Assembly: GCF_016785085.1 (NCBI RefSeq)
Contig: NZ_JAENHO010000025.1
Span: forward strand, 1-64,000
Source of the DNA: Paractinoplanes lichenicola
GTDB lineage: Bacteria > Actinomycetota > Actinomycetes > Mycobacteriales > Micromonosporaceae
Length of the DNA stretch: 64,000 bases
Direction of reading: 5' to 3'
Part shown: positions 25,872 through 34,053 of the stretch, piece after piece
How the letters are laid out: each line of letters begins with the position of its first letter
Position numbering within the stretch: the stretch's first letter is position 1
Notes under the pieces: model-generated
Database searches by the model: none
What the model was told of the DNA's origin: nothing
The model's input: the letters and a program-made list of their open reading frames with translations, nothing else
Position numbers and translations under genes: made by a program

Positions 25872-27419
25872 GTGACTGCGACCGTTCACGACGTGGCGAT
25901 CCTGGCCGACTTTCGCTTCGCCGGGGCGGGAGTGGCGGCCGAGGTGCTTGCGCAGCACGAGGCGGCGCTGAGCACGCTGCTGGTGCACGTGCCCCGCGAC
26001 GCGCGGCCACTGCCCTTCGCTCCGCGGGTGCGCGACCTCCTGCGGGACGGCGCGGCCACGCTGGCCCGGGAGGACCAGCCCGCAGCCGTACGGCTTCTGG
26101 TCGCCCGCGGCCCCGACCTGCTGGCCCGCGCCCGCACGCGGGTGCGGGCCGAGCACACGGTCGTGGTGGTCGAGCAGGCGCCCGCGCCCGGCGACCTGCC
26201 CGAGGACGTCGACTGGGCGCCGGTCGACGACCGGGTGCGCGACGCCATGCCGCTGCTCTGCCGGCTGACCGTGCAGAACTGGCACGAGATCGTCGACGCA
26301 GCGGCCTCCTGGCAGGAGTTCCCCGAGCGGTTCCGGGCGCTCGAACGCACCTCAGGCCACCAGTCGCACCTCAGGCGGCTGGCCGGCTTCGGCATCCGCC
26401 CCCGGATCAGCGCCCCGGCCCTGCCCCGCGAGCCCGGCCCGGTGCCGCCCGCGCCGACCCGCCGCGTGCTCATGGTCGGGGCGCCGACCCGGCTGACCGC
26501 GATCGCCCGCCGCCTGCCGGCCGCCCTCGCGCCCGTGATCGCCACCGAGTACGCCTCCCCGGGCGGCGGCTTCCTGACCGAGCACATCCCGTCCCGCGAG
26601 GCTCTCGGCGCGACCGAGGCGGCGTGGAACCGGATGCTCCGCGACCGCCTGGCCCACCTCGTCGACCTGCACCGGCCCGAGATCGTGGCGGTCGACGACC
26701 TGCCGCACGAGGGCATCGTGGAGGCCGTCCGCGCCCACCCGCACGTGCTCTGGGTGTGGGTGCGGCGGGCGATGTGGCCCCGCGGCACGGGCCAGGAGTG
26801 GATCACCGAGGGCAAGGTGTTCGACCACGTCCTCGAGCCGGGCGAGTTCGCCGCCCTGGCCGACGACGGGCCGACCGTGGCCGAGCGGGCGGGCGCGCAC
26901 CGGGTCGAGCCGATCACGCTGCTCGACGCGGGCGAGCTGCTCGACCCCGCGGCGGCCCGCGCCGACCTCGGGCTCGACGACCGGCCGGCCGCGCTGGTGC
27001 GGCTGAGCGACACCCGGGTCGTCGAGCGGCTGGAGGGCCACGGCTTCCAGGTGGTCGTGCGCGAGCAGGGGGTGAGCCGCTATCTGCGGGCGTTCGACCT
27101 GGTGGTCAGCTCGGCCGGCTACGACGCCTATCACGAGCAGCTGCGCTTCGGGATTCCCACGGTGCTCGTGCCGCGCCGCGACGACCCGCTCGACGACCAG
27201 CTCGGCCGGGCCCGGTACGCGGACGCGGCCGGGGTGGCGCTGGCCGTCGAGGACCCGGATTCCGAGGAGCTGGAGCGGGCGCTCGACACGGCCGCCCGCC
27301 CCGACAAACGCGCCGTGCTGCGCCGCCGTTGCGAGGAGCTGACGTTCTCCAACGGCGCGTCCGCGGCCGCGACCTGGCTCGGCGGGCTGGCCGCCCGCCA
27401 CGAACGGATCGGAGGCTGA
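25872..27419 (+). CDS. GT-B-type glycosyltransferase, short paralog of 20007-21911
   Basis: The 515-residue protein matches the gene at 20007 at both ends: HDVAILADFRFAGAGVAAEV at the start, then LPHEGIVEAVRAHPHVLWV, VFDHVLEPGEFAALADDGPT and SSAGYDAYHEQLRFGIPTV, and the shared ending LTFSNGASAAATWLGG. It lacks about 110 residues in the middle: after NWHEIVDAAASWQ it jumps to a short remnant HQSHLRRLAGFGI that corresponds to the end of the other copy's inserted module. GTG 25872 is chosen because AAGGGGG precedes it and the paralog starts equivalently; the frame is open to 25791. The next gene begins one base after its stop. Confidence 0.78.
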   Translation: MTATVHDVAILADFRFAGAGVAAEVLAQHEAALSTLLVHVPRDARPLPFAPRVRDLLRDGAATLAREDQPAAVRLLVARGPDLLARARTRVRAEHTVVVVEQAPAPGDLPEDVDWAPVDDRVRDAMPLLCRLTVQNWHEIVDAAASWQEFPERFRALERTSGHQSHLRRLAGFGIRPRISAPALPREPGPVPPAPTRRVLMVGAPTRLTAIARRLPAALAPVIATEYASPGGGFLTEHIPSREALGATEAAWNRMLRDRLAHLVDLHRPEIVAVDDLPHEGIVEAVRAHPHVLWVWVRRAMWPRGTGQEWITEGKVFDHVLEPGEFAALADDGPTVAERAGAHRVEPITLLDAGELLDPAAARADLGLDDRPAALVRLSDTRVVERLEGHGFQVVVREQGVSRYLRAFDLVVSSAGYDAYHEQLRFGIPTVLVPRRDDPLDDQLGRARYADAAGVALAVEDPDSEELERALDTAARPDKRAVLRRRCEELTFSNGASAAATWLGGLAARHERIGG

Positions 27420-27420
27420 C

Positions 27421-28089
27421 GTGCCCGAAACCGCACTGCAGACGCTCGACACCGCGCAGCGGGCGCGCTGGGAGCTGGCCGCCATGGCCGGCCGGCTGCG
27501 CATGCTGGAGGCCCGGCTGGTCGAGGAGCGGCACCGTGGCGACGAGCTGCGCCGCGACCGCGACCGCGAGCGCCGCCGGGCCGACCGGCTGCGCCGCAGC
27601 GAGTCCTACCGGATCGGCTCGGGGCTGCTCGCGCTGCTGCAGAACCCGGTCAAGGCCGCCCCGCGCCTGACCCGGTCGCTGCTGCGGCGGCTGCGCCCGG
27701 CGCCCCGCACGATCCCGCTCGCGCTCGAGCCGGTCGGCACCCCGGTCGCGGTCGCGCCGCGTCCCCCCGTCCACCTGTACGTGGTGATCGGGCTGGAGTT
27801 CGAGGCGGTGCGCGAGTTCGTGCTGACGCTGCGGCAGCGGCTGCAGGTCGACCCCGACCACAAGCCGGTCGTGATGACCGACTGCGAGTCCTTCGCCCTG
27901 CTGCGTGATCTCGGCGTGCTGCTCGAATATCTGCCCGACCGCGCGACCTGGGAGCGGCACCGGCCGGACCGCTCGTGGGAGGACGTGCTCTCCGAGCGGC
28001 TGTCCCGGTTGTATCGCGACCACGAGTCGGTCCGCACGATCATCATCGACCGCACGCAGCCCCCGACCCTGGCCGAGCTGCTGCGCTGA
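27421..28089 (+). CDS. Small coiled-coil protein of the glycan locus, copy 2
   Basis: The 222-residue protein is a paralog of 21901-22566 with the same plan: an N-terminal coiled coil (ELAAMAGRLRMLEARLVEE and a run of Arg/Glu/Asp), RRSESYRIGSGLLALLQNP, a Pro/Val linker, and an alpha/beta part with YVVIGLEFEAVREFVLTLRQ, VDPDHKPVVMTDCE, VLLEYLPDRATWERH and QPPTLAELL. The GTG at 27421 has GGAGG 5 bases upstream and sits one base after the preceding stop. The pairing with a GT-B gene is the same as in copy 1, which supports a joint function. No enzymatic motif is visible. Confidence 0.72.
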   Translation: MPETALQTLDTAQRARWELAAMAGRLRMLEARLVEERHRGDELRRDRDRERRRADRLRRSESYRIGSGLLALLQNPVKAAPRLTRSLLRRLRPAPRTIPLALEPVGTPVAVAPRPPVHLYVVIGLEFEAVREFVLTLRQRLQVDPDHKPVVMTDCESFALLRDLGVLLEYLPDRATWERHRPDRSWEDVLSERLSRLYRDHESVRTIIIDRTQPPTLAELLR

Positions 28090-28131
28090 CGCCTTTTGTA
28101 ACTTTTGCCGGCGTGCCCTCGTTGGGCGAGC

Positions 28132-29100
28132 GTGACCGTATCGAGCCCGATGATCTCCGTGGTCGCGCCCGTCTTCAACGAGGGCGCCGGCGTGGAACGC
28201 TTCGTGGCCCGCCTGGCCGCGGTGCTCACCGGCGCCGGTCTGACGTACGAGCTGGTGCTGGTCGACGACGGCTCGGCCGACGACTCCTGGGATTTCGTCG
28301 TCGCCCAGGCGGCGCTCGACGACCGGGTCCGCGGCATCCAGCTCTCCCGCAACTTCGGCAAGGAGGCGGCGGTGCTGGCCGGGCTCGAACACGCGGCCGG
28401 CGACGCGGTGGTCGTGATCGATTCCGACCTGCAGCACCCGCCCGAGGCCATCCCCGAGATGGTGCGGCGCTGGCGGCAGGGCGCGCACGTGGTCGAGGCG
28501 GTCAAACGCAACCGTACGGGTCAGGGCGTGGTCGGCCGGGTCGGCGGGCGCGCGTTCAACAAGGCGTTCACCGGCCTGACCCGGGTCGACCTGGTCGACG
28601 CGACCGACTTCCGGCTGCTCGCCCGCCCGGCCCTGGAGGCGCTGCTGCGGCTGCCCGAGCACTCGTCGTTCTTCCGCGGCACGAGCAGCTGGATCGGCTT
28701 CCGCCGGAGCACCATCGAGATCGACATCGAGGAGCGCGCGGGCGGCCGCTCCCGCTGGACGCTCGGCTCGCTGTTCCGGCTCGCGGTCAACGGGCTCACC
28801 TCGTTCACCTCGGCCCCGCTGCACCTGGTGACGATGGTCGGGCTGGCCTTCGCCGCCTTCGCCGTGCTGCTCGGGGCGCAGACCCTGATCCGCTGGATCG
28901 GCGGCGACTCGGTGGCCGGCTTCCCCACGGTCATCCTGCTGCTGCTCGTGATGGGCACGTTCCTGCTGCTGGGCCTGGGCGTGATCGGCGAATACCTGGC
29001 ACGCATCCACGAGGAGGTTCGGGGCCGCCCGCGCTATCTCGTGCAGGAGCGGGTCGAGCACCTCGCTCTCCCCGAGCAGCGGGTACGTGCGAAACGCTGA
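28132..29100 (+). CDS. GtrB/DPM1-like polyprenyl-phosphate glycosyltransferase
   Basis: The 322-residue protein is a GT2 enzyme that moves a sugar from a nucleotide donor to a polyprenyl phosphate on the cytoplasmic membrane face. The GT-A domain has MISVVAPVFNEGAGVERFV, LVLVDDGSADDSW, GIQLSRNFGKEAAVLAGLE and the metal block VVIDSDLQHPPE. Two C-terminal transmembrane segments follow (about residues 235-260 and 270-295), then GVIGEYLARIHEEVRGRP, typical of GtrB. GTG 28132 or ATG 28150 may be the start; neither has a strong ribosome site. It overlaps gtrA by 14 bases, the classical donor-lipid synthase/flippase pair. Confidence 0.9.
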   Translation: MTVSSPMISVVAPVFNEGAGVERFVARLAAVLTGAGLTYELVLVDDGSADDSWDFVVAQAALDDRVRGIQLSRNFGKEAAVLAGLEHAAGDAVVVIDSDLQHPPEAIPEMVRRWRQGAHVVEAVKRNRTGQGVVGRVGGRAFNKAFTGLTRVDLVDATDFRLLARPALEALLRLPEHSSFFRGTSSWIGFRRSTIEIDIEERAGGRSRWTLGSLFRLAVNGLTSFTSAPLHLVTMVGLAFAAFAVLLGAQTLIRWIGGDSVAGFPTVILLLLVMGTFLLLGLGVIGEYLARIHEEVRGRPRYLVQERVEHLALPEQRVRAKR

Positions 29101-29464
29101 GCTCGTCCGCTACGCGATCAGCGGCGGGGCGAGCGCGGTGACCCACGTCGGCGTCGGGTTTCTGCTGGCCGGGGGGCTGGGCATCCGGGCGGTGCTCGCC
29201 TCGGCGCTCGGCTTCGGCGCGAGCGTCCTGGTCTCGTACGGGCTGCAAAGGTCTTGGGTCTTTCGCTCGACGACCGGACATCTGGTGGCGGGCCGGCGCT
29301 TCCTGACCGTGACGGCCGTGGCCCTCTGCGCGAACAGCCTGATCCTCTGGCTCGGCACCGAGGTCCTGACCGGCCCGTTCGTGCTGGTGCAGGCGGTGGC
29401 GCTGGTGACGATCCCGGTCGTCAACTACGTGCTCAACTCCCACTGGACCTTCCGCGTCCCTTGA
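29087..29464 (+). CDS. GtrA-family membrane protein
   Basis: The 125-residue protein has four transmembrane segments. GtrA marks visible are LVRYAISGGASAVTHVGVGF at the start, VSYGLQRSWVFRS in the middle and VNYVLNSHWTFRV at the end. GtrA proteins are thought to flip polyprenyl-phosphate sugars made by GtrB so that membrane GT-C enzymes can use them outside. The GTG at 29087 overlaps the end of the GtrB gene by 14 bases, which supports co-translation. It ends the glycan block; the AraC gene begins 31 bases later. Confidence 0.92.
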   Translation: MRNAELVRYAISGGASAVTHVGVGFLLAGGLGIRAVLASALGFGASVLVSYGLQRSWVFRSTTGHLVAGRRFLTVTAVALCANSLILWLGTEVLTGPFVLVQAVALVTIPVVNYVLNSHWTFRVP

Positions 29465-29495
29465 TTTCGATCATGTTTACGGGTGTCATGGTCGT

Positions 29496-30380
29496 GTGGC
29501 GGAGCTCACGGTCCACGACACCAACGGCATCCTCCGGCAGCCGTGGGTGCACCCCGACCGCACCAGCCGCGGCCTCGGCTGGCAGTCGCTCTACGTCTCG
29601 ACCCAGAGCGAGCGGCCCTATCAGGCCAGCTTCGGCGGCGCGCCCAGCCACCTGGTGATCCTGCACCTCAACGGCCCGGTCACCGTGCGCCGCGGGCATC
29701 TCGGGCTGACCAGCTCGCGAACGGTGCCGCCGGGTGGGTTGTTCGTGCACCCGGCCGGCAAGGAGCTGACCGTCGAGCTCGGCGGGGCGCTCGACACCGT
29801 GCACGCCTACCTGAGCGACGACCTGCTCCGCGCGGCGTGCGACGACGGGCCGGTCGAGCTGGCCGAGGAGCTGGGCGCCCTCGACCCGCTGGTCGAGCAC
29901 CTGATGCTGACCCTCGACCGGGTGATGCGCGAATGGGAGCCGACGGCCCGCACCTATGTGGACCACCTCGGGCACGCGCTGGCCGCCCAGCTGGGCCGGC
30001 AGCACAGCGTGCGCGGGCGGCCGGTGCCGCCGCCACGGCTCGGGCGTTGCGGGCTGACCGATCGGCAGCTCGACGCCGTACGGGAAATGGTGGAGGCCCG
30101 GCTCGGCGAGCCGCTGCCGCTGCGCGAGATGGCGGCCGTGACCGGGCTGAGCGTGAGCCAGTTCGGCCGGCAGTTCAAGGCGCGCACGGGGCTGTCGCCG
30201 CACCAGTTCCTGATCCAGCGCCGGGTCGACGCGGCCGGGCGGCTGCTGCGCGGCACGACGATCCCGATCGCCGAGGTGGCCCAGCGCTGCGGCTTCTCCC
30301 ACCAGGAACATCTGACCCGCGTGCTGCGCGCACACCTGAGCACCACACCGGCCGCGATGCGCGTTTCGTGCAGTGCGTAG
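29496..30380 (+). CDS. AraC-family transcriptional regulator
   Basis: The 294-residue protein has an N-terminal cupin-like sensing part (about residues 1-170, with VPPGGLFVHPAGKEL) and a C-terminal pair of helix-turn-helix motifs of the AraC type: LREMAAVTGLSVSQFGRQFK and IPIAEVAQRCGFSHQEHLTR, ending in the usual P-A-x-x-R block. It probably senses an aromatic compound and activates the two catabolic genes directly behind it. A near-perfect dyad (GATCATG and CATGGTC, 29469-29493) just before the start could be its own binding site. Confidence 0.88.
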   Translation: MAELTVHDTNGILRQPWVHPDRTSRGLGWQSLYVSTQSERPYQASFGGAPSHLVILHLNGPVTVRRGHLGLTSSRTVPPGGLFVHPAGKELTVELGGALDTVHAYLSDDLLRAACDDGPVELAEELGALDPLVEHLMLTLDRVMREWEPTARTYVDHLGHALAAQLGRQHSVRGRPVPPPRLGRCGLTDRQLDAVREMVEARLGEPLPLREMAAVTGLSVSQFGRQFKARTGLSPHQFLIQRRVDAAGRLLRGTTIPIAEVAQRCGFSHQEHLTRVLRAHLSTTPAAMRVSCSA

Positions 30381-30419
30381 GTGCAGGATCCTGATCGTTC
30401 ACGCGCCGACACTGGGCGG

Positions 30420-32306
30420 GTGGAGCCGTTCGAGTACAACGCGCATGCCTCCCGGGTGATCTTCGGAGCGGGGACTCTGGGGCGGCTGCCGGACGAGGTG
30501 GCGCGGATCGGGGCCGCGCGGGTGCTGCTGCTCGGCGGGCGCTCGGATCGCGCGGCGGAACTGCTCGGGCCGCTCGTCGTCGCGCGTTTCGAGCAGGTCG
30601 CGATGCACACTCCGGTCGAAGTGACCGAGCAGGCGCTCGCACTCGTCCGCGAACACGACGTGGACTGCCTGGTGTCGATCGGCGGCGGATCGAGCACGGG
30701 CCTGGGCAAGGCGCTCGCGGCGCGCACCGGATTGCCGCAGATCGCGGTCCCGACGACGTACGCGGGCTCGGAAATGACGCCGGTCGTGGGCGAGACCTCG
30801 GACGGGGAGAAGACGACGCGCAGCGACCCGGCCCTGGTGCCGCGGACGGTCGTCTACGACGTGGAACTGACCCTTGGGCTGCCGGTCGAACTGTCGGTGA
30901 CGAGCGGGCTGAACGCGATGGCGCACGCGGTCGAGGCGCTGTACTCCCCGCAGGCCAACCCGGCGGTGGACAATTTCGCGCAGGATGCCCTTGCGCGTCT
31001 TGCGCGTTCCCTGCCGGTCATCGCCGAACGGCCGGACGACCTGGACGCGCGGGCGGACGCGCTGACGGGGGCTTGGCTGGCCGGAATCTGCCTCGGAACC
31101 GTCGGAATGGGCCTGCACCACAAGCTCTGCCATGTGCTGGGCGGGTCGTTCGGGATGCCGCACTCGCCGACGCATGCCGTGATGTTGCCGCATGTGATGG
31201 CCTACAACGCCGCGGCCGCTCCGGATGCCATGCGGCGGATCGCATCGGCCCTGGGCGCGACCGATGCCCCGGCGGCCGTTTTCGATCTGGCCGCGCGGCT
31301 GGGTGCGCCGACGTCGCTGGAAGAACTCGGAATGTCGTCGGGTGATCTGCCGCGTGCCGCTTCGCTCGCGACCGCGCAGCCGTATCCCAATCCGCGCGCC
31401 CTGACTCCGGAGGGCGTTTTGTCGGTTTTGGAGGGCGCATGGCGTGGCGATCGGCCCTCCACCGCCGGGCGGCCCGACATCGGGTGGCTGACCGATGAGG
31501 TGGTGGCCAGCTTCGCGGGGGCGGCCTCACCCCGTACGGCGCAATTGCTCGGAGATTTGGTGCGGCGACTGCACGGGTTCGTGGCGGACAACGATCTGAC
31601 CGAGGACGAGTGGCAGGCCGCGATCGACTTCCTCACCCGTACGGGCCAGCTCTGCTCACCCACGCGGCAGGAGTTTGTGCTGCTCAGTGACACGCTCGGG
31701 ATCTCCAGCGCGGTCGACCTGCTGACCAATTCGCGATCACCGGAGACCACGCCGTCGGCCGTGCTCGGACCCTTCTACGTCGAGGGGCCGCCCGCGGTGC
31801 CCGCCGGGACGAATCTCGCCGAGGGGCTGCCGGGCGTGCCGCTGCGGGCCGACGTACGGATCGTCGACCTCGACGGGCGGCCGGTGCCGGACGCGGTCGT
31901 CGACGTGTGGCAGTCCAATCAGGACGGCTTCTACGACGTGCAGCTGCCCGAGCTCGAGGGGCCGGTGCTGCGGGCCCGGCTGCGCAGCGACGCCGACGGG
32001 CGGTTGTGGTTCCGCTCGATCCTGCCGTCGGAGTATCCGATCCCGGACGACGGCCCGGTGGGGCAGATGCTGCGGGCCACGGGCCGGCATCCGTACCGGG
32101 CCCCGCACCTGCACTTCATGATCAGCGCGCCCGGCTTCCGGCGGCTGATCACGCAGCTCTTCGTGGCCGGCGGGCCGTATCTGGACTCCGACGCGGTCTT
32201 CGGCGTCAAAGACGACCTGATCGTCGAGTTCCCGGCGGCCGCCGACGGCACGCGCACGGTCGAGTTCACCTTCCGCATCGCACCCCAGGGGGACCACCAT
32301 GGCTGA
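30420..32306 (+). CDS. Fusion of maleylacetate reductase and hydroxyquinol 1,2-dioxygenase
   Basis: One 628-residue polypeptide carries two consecutive enzymes. Residues 1-345 are a full-length maleylacetate reductase (iron-alcohol-dehydrogenase fold): NAHASRVIFGAGTLGRL, the nucleotide loop SIGGGSSTGLGKALA at about 86-100, PTTYAGSEMTPVVGE and HHKLCHVLGGSFGMPHS. Residues about 352-628 are an intradiol dioxygenase with its helical N-domain and the Fe(III) ligands Tyr453 (LGPFYVEG), Tyr539 (EYPIPDD), His563 and His565 (APHLHF). The dioxygenase opens hydroxyquinol to maleylacetate and the reductase makes beta-ketoadipate with NAD(P)H. The frame is continuous, with no stop or frameshift between the domains. 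GTG 30420 fits homologs; GTG 30381 is also open. The hydroxylase gene overlaps its end by 8 bases. Confidence 0.93.
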   Translation: MEPFEYNAHASRVIFGAGTLGRLPDEVARIGAARVLLLGGRSDRAAELLGPLVVARFEQVAMHTPVEVTEQALALVREHDVDCLVSIGGGSSTGLGKALAARTGLPQIAVPTTYAGSEMTPVVGETSDGEKTTRSDPALVPRTVVYDVELTLGLPVELSVTSGLNAMAHAVEALYSPQANPAVDNFAQDALARLARSLPVIAERPDDLDARADALTGAWLAGICLGTVGMGLHHKLCHVLGGSFGMPHSPTHAVMLPHVMAYNAAAAPDAMRRIASALGATDAPAAVFDLAARLGAPTSLEELGMSSGDLPRAASLATAQPYPNPRALTPEGVLSVLEGAWRGDRPSTAGRPDIGWLTDEVVASFAGAASPRTAQLLGDLVRRLHGFVADNDLTEDEWQAAIDFLTRTGQLCSPTRQEFVLLSDTLGISSAVDLLTNSRSPETTPSAVLGPFYVEGPPAVPAGTNLAEGLPGVPLRADVRIVDLDGRPVPDAVVDVWQSNQDGFYDVQLPELEGPVLRARLRSDADGRLWFRSILPSEYPIPDDGPVGQMLRATGRHPYRAPHLHFMISAPGFRRLITQLFVAGGPYLDSDAVFGVKDDLIVEFPAAADGTRTVEFTFRIAPQGDHHG

Positions 32307-34053
32307 CGTCGAGACCGACGTGCTGATCGTCGGGAGCGGCCCCGCCGGTGGGGCCGCCGCGCTGCTCCTGAGCACGTACGGGGTGCCGAACATCGTCGTC
32401 ACCAAATACGGGCGCCTGTCGGACACGCCGCGCGCCCACATCACCAACCAGCGGACGATGGAGGTGCTGCGCGACGCCGGAATCGAGGACCAGGTGATCG
32501 CTCAGGCCACCCCGCAACGCCTGATGGGTGACACTGTCTTCTGCTCCAGCCTCGCCGGTGAGGAGCTGGGCCGGCTGCACACCTGGTACACGCATCCGGC
32601 GCGGCAGGCCGACCACGACCTGGCCTCCCCGTCCAGCATCTGCGACATGCCGCAGCACCTGATGGAACCGGTGCTCGTCGACAACGCGGTGGCCCGGGGC
32701 ACGGCACTGCGCTACCAGACCGAATACCTGTCGCTGGAGCAGGACGACTCCGGCGTGACGGCGACCGTACGGGATCGGTTGCGGGGCGACGAATACCGGA
32801 TCCGCGCGAAATATCTGATCGGCGCGGACGGCGGGCGCAGCAAGGTCGCCGACGACATCGGGCTGCCCATGGTCGGGCAGATGGGCGTCGCGGGCAGCAT
32901 CAACATCGTCTTCGAGGCCGACCTGACCGCGTTGACGGCGCACCGGCCGAGCACGCTGTATTGGGTGCTGCAGACCGGCTCCGACGTCGGCGGCATCGGG
33001 ATGGGACTGGTCCGCTGCGTCCGGCCGTGGCACGAATGGCTGATCGTCTGGGGTTACGACATCAACGGTGAGCCGCCCGACCTCACCGAGGAATACGCCC
33101 GGCGGATCGCTCACCACCTGATCGGCGACGACTCGGTGCCCGTCACCATCAAGTCGTCCTCGGCGTGGACGGTCAACCACCTGTACGCCGAGACGTACCA
33201 GAACGGGCGCGTGTTCTGCATGGGCGACGCCGTGCACCGGCACCCGCCGTCCAACGGGCTCGGCTCCAACACGTCGATCCAGGACGCCTACAACCTGGCC
33301 TGGAAGCTGCGCCTGGTGCTGAACGGGACGGCCTCGCCCGCGCTGCTCGACACGTACTCGGCCGAGCGCGCGCCGATCGGCAAACAGATCGTCGACCGGG
33401 CCAACCGCAGCATCGGCGAGACGACCCGCATCTTCGAGGCGCTCGGGCTGCTCAGCACCGACGACCCCGAGCAGCTGCGCCGCAACATGGACGCGCGCAA
33501 GCTGGCCACCCCGGCCGCCGAGAAGCAGCGCCGGGAGCTGCGCGAGGCCATCGAGTTCAAGAACTACGAGTTCAACACGCACGGCGTCGAGCTCAACCAG
33601 CGGTACGCCTCGTCCGCCGTGCTCAGCGACGGCACGCCCGCGCCCGTCAACCCGCGCGACGACGAGCTCTACCACCAGCCGACCACGTGGCCGGGAGCCA
33701 AGGTGCCGCACGCCTGGGTCGGCCGCGGCGACCAGCGTCTGTCCACACTCGACCTGGGTGGCGGCGGCCGGTTCGTGTTGCTGACCGGGCTGGGTGGCGA
33801 GCCGTGGGTGGCCGCCGCCGCGGAGCTTTCCGTGCCGGCGATCGTCATCGGTCCCGGCGCCGACTACGAGGACATCTACGGCGACTGGGCCCGCCTCCGC
33901 GAGGTCGGCGACTCCGGCTGCGTGCTGCTGCGTCCGGACAACTACGTCTGCTTCCGAAGCGCCGACCTGCCCGCCGAACCCGGCGCGGTGCTACGTTCCG
34001 CCCTCGACCGGGTGCTTCACCCGTCGGCCGGGGTCAGCTCCCAGCCCGCGTAG
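32299..34053 (+). CDS. FAD-dependent aromatic hydroxylase (TfdB/phenol hydroxylase-like)
   Basis: The 584-residue flavoprotein has the FAD/NADPH monooxygenase signatures VLIVGSGPAGGAAALLLSTY (dinucleotide fold), YLIGADGGRSKVADDIG (DG motif) and VFCMGDAVHRHPPSNGLGSN (GD motif), plus the C-terminal thioredoxin-like domain of the phenol 2-hydroxylase/TfdB branch. In this operon it most likely hydroxylates resorcinol or a related phenol to hydroxyquinol, the substrate of the upstream fusion enzyme. The exact phenol is an inference from context. The start overlaps the fusion gene by 8 bases; the last 37 bases overlap the convergent Ig-like gene. Confidence 0.9.
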   Translation: MADVETDVLIVGSGPAGGAAALLLSTYGVPNIVVTKYGRLSDTPRAHITNQRTMEVLRDAGIEDQVIAQATPQRLMGDTVFCSSLAGEELGRLHTWYTHPARQADHDLASPSSICDMPQHLMEPVLVDNAVARGTALRYQTEYLSLEQDDSGVTATVRDRLRGDEYRIRAKYLIGADGGRSKVADDIGLPMVGQMGVAGSINIVFEADLTALTAHRPSTLYWVLQTGSDVGGIGMGLVRCVRPWHEWLIVWGYDINGEPPDLTEEYARRIAHHLIGDDSVPVTIKSSSAWTVNHLYAETYQNGRVFCMGDAVHRHPPSNGLGSNTSIQDAYNLAWKLRLVLNGTASPALLDTYSAERAPIGKQIVDRANRSIGETTRIFEALGLLSTDDPEQLRRNMDARKLATPAAEKQRRELREAIEFKNYEFNTHGVELNQRYASSAVLSDGTPAPVNPRDDELYHQPTTWPGAKVPHAWVGRGDQRLSTLDLGGGGRFVLLTGLGGEPWVAAAAELSVPAIVIGPGADYEDIYGDWARLREVGDSGCVLLRPDNYVCFRSADLPAEPGAVLRSALDRVLHPSAGVSSQPA

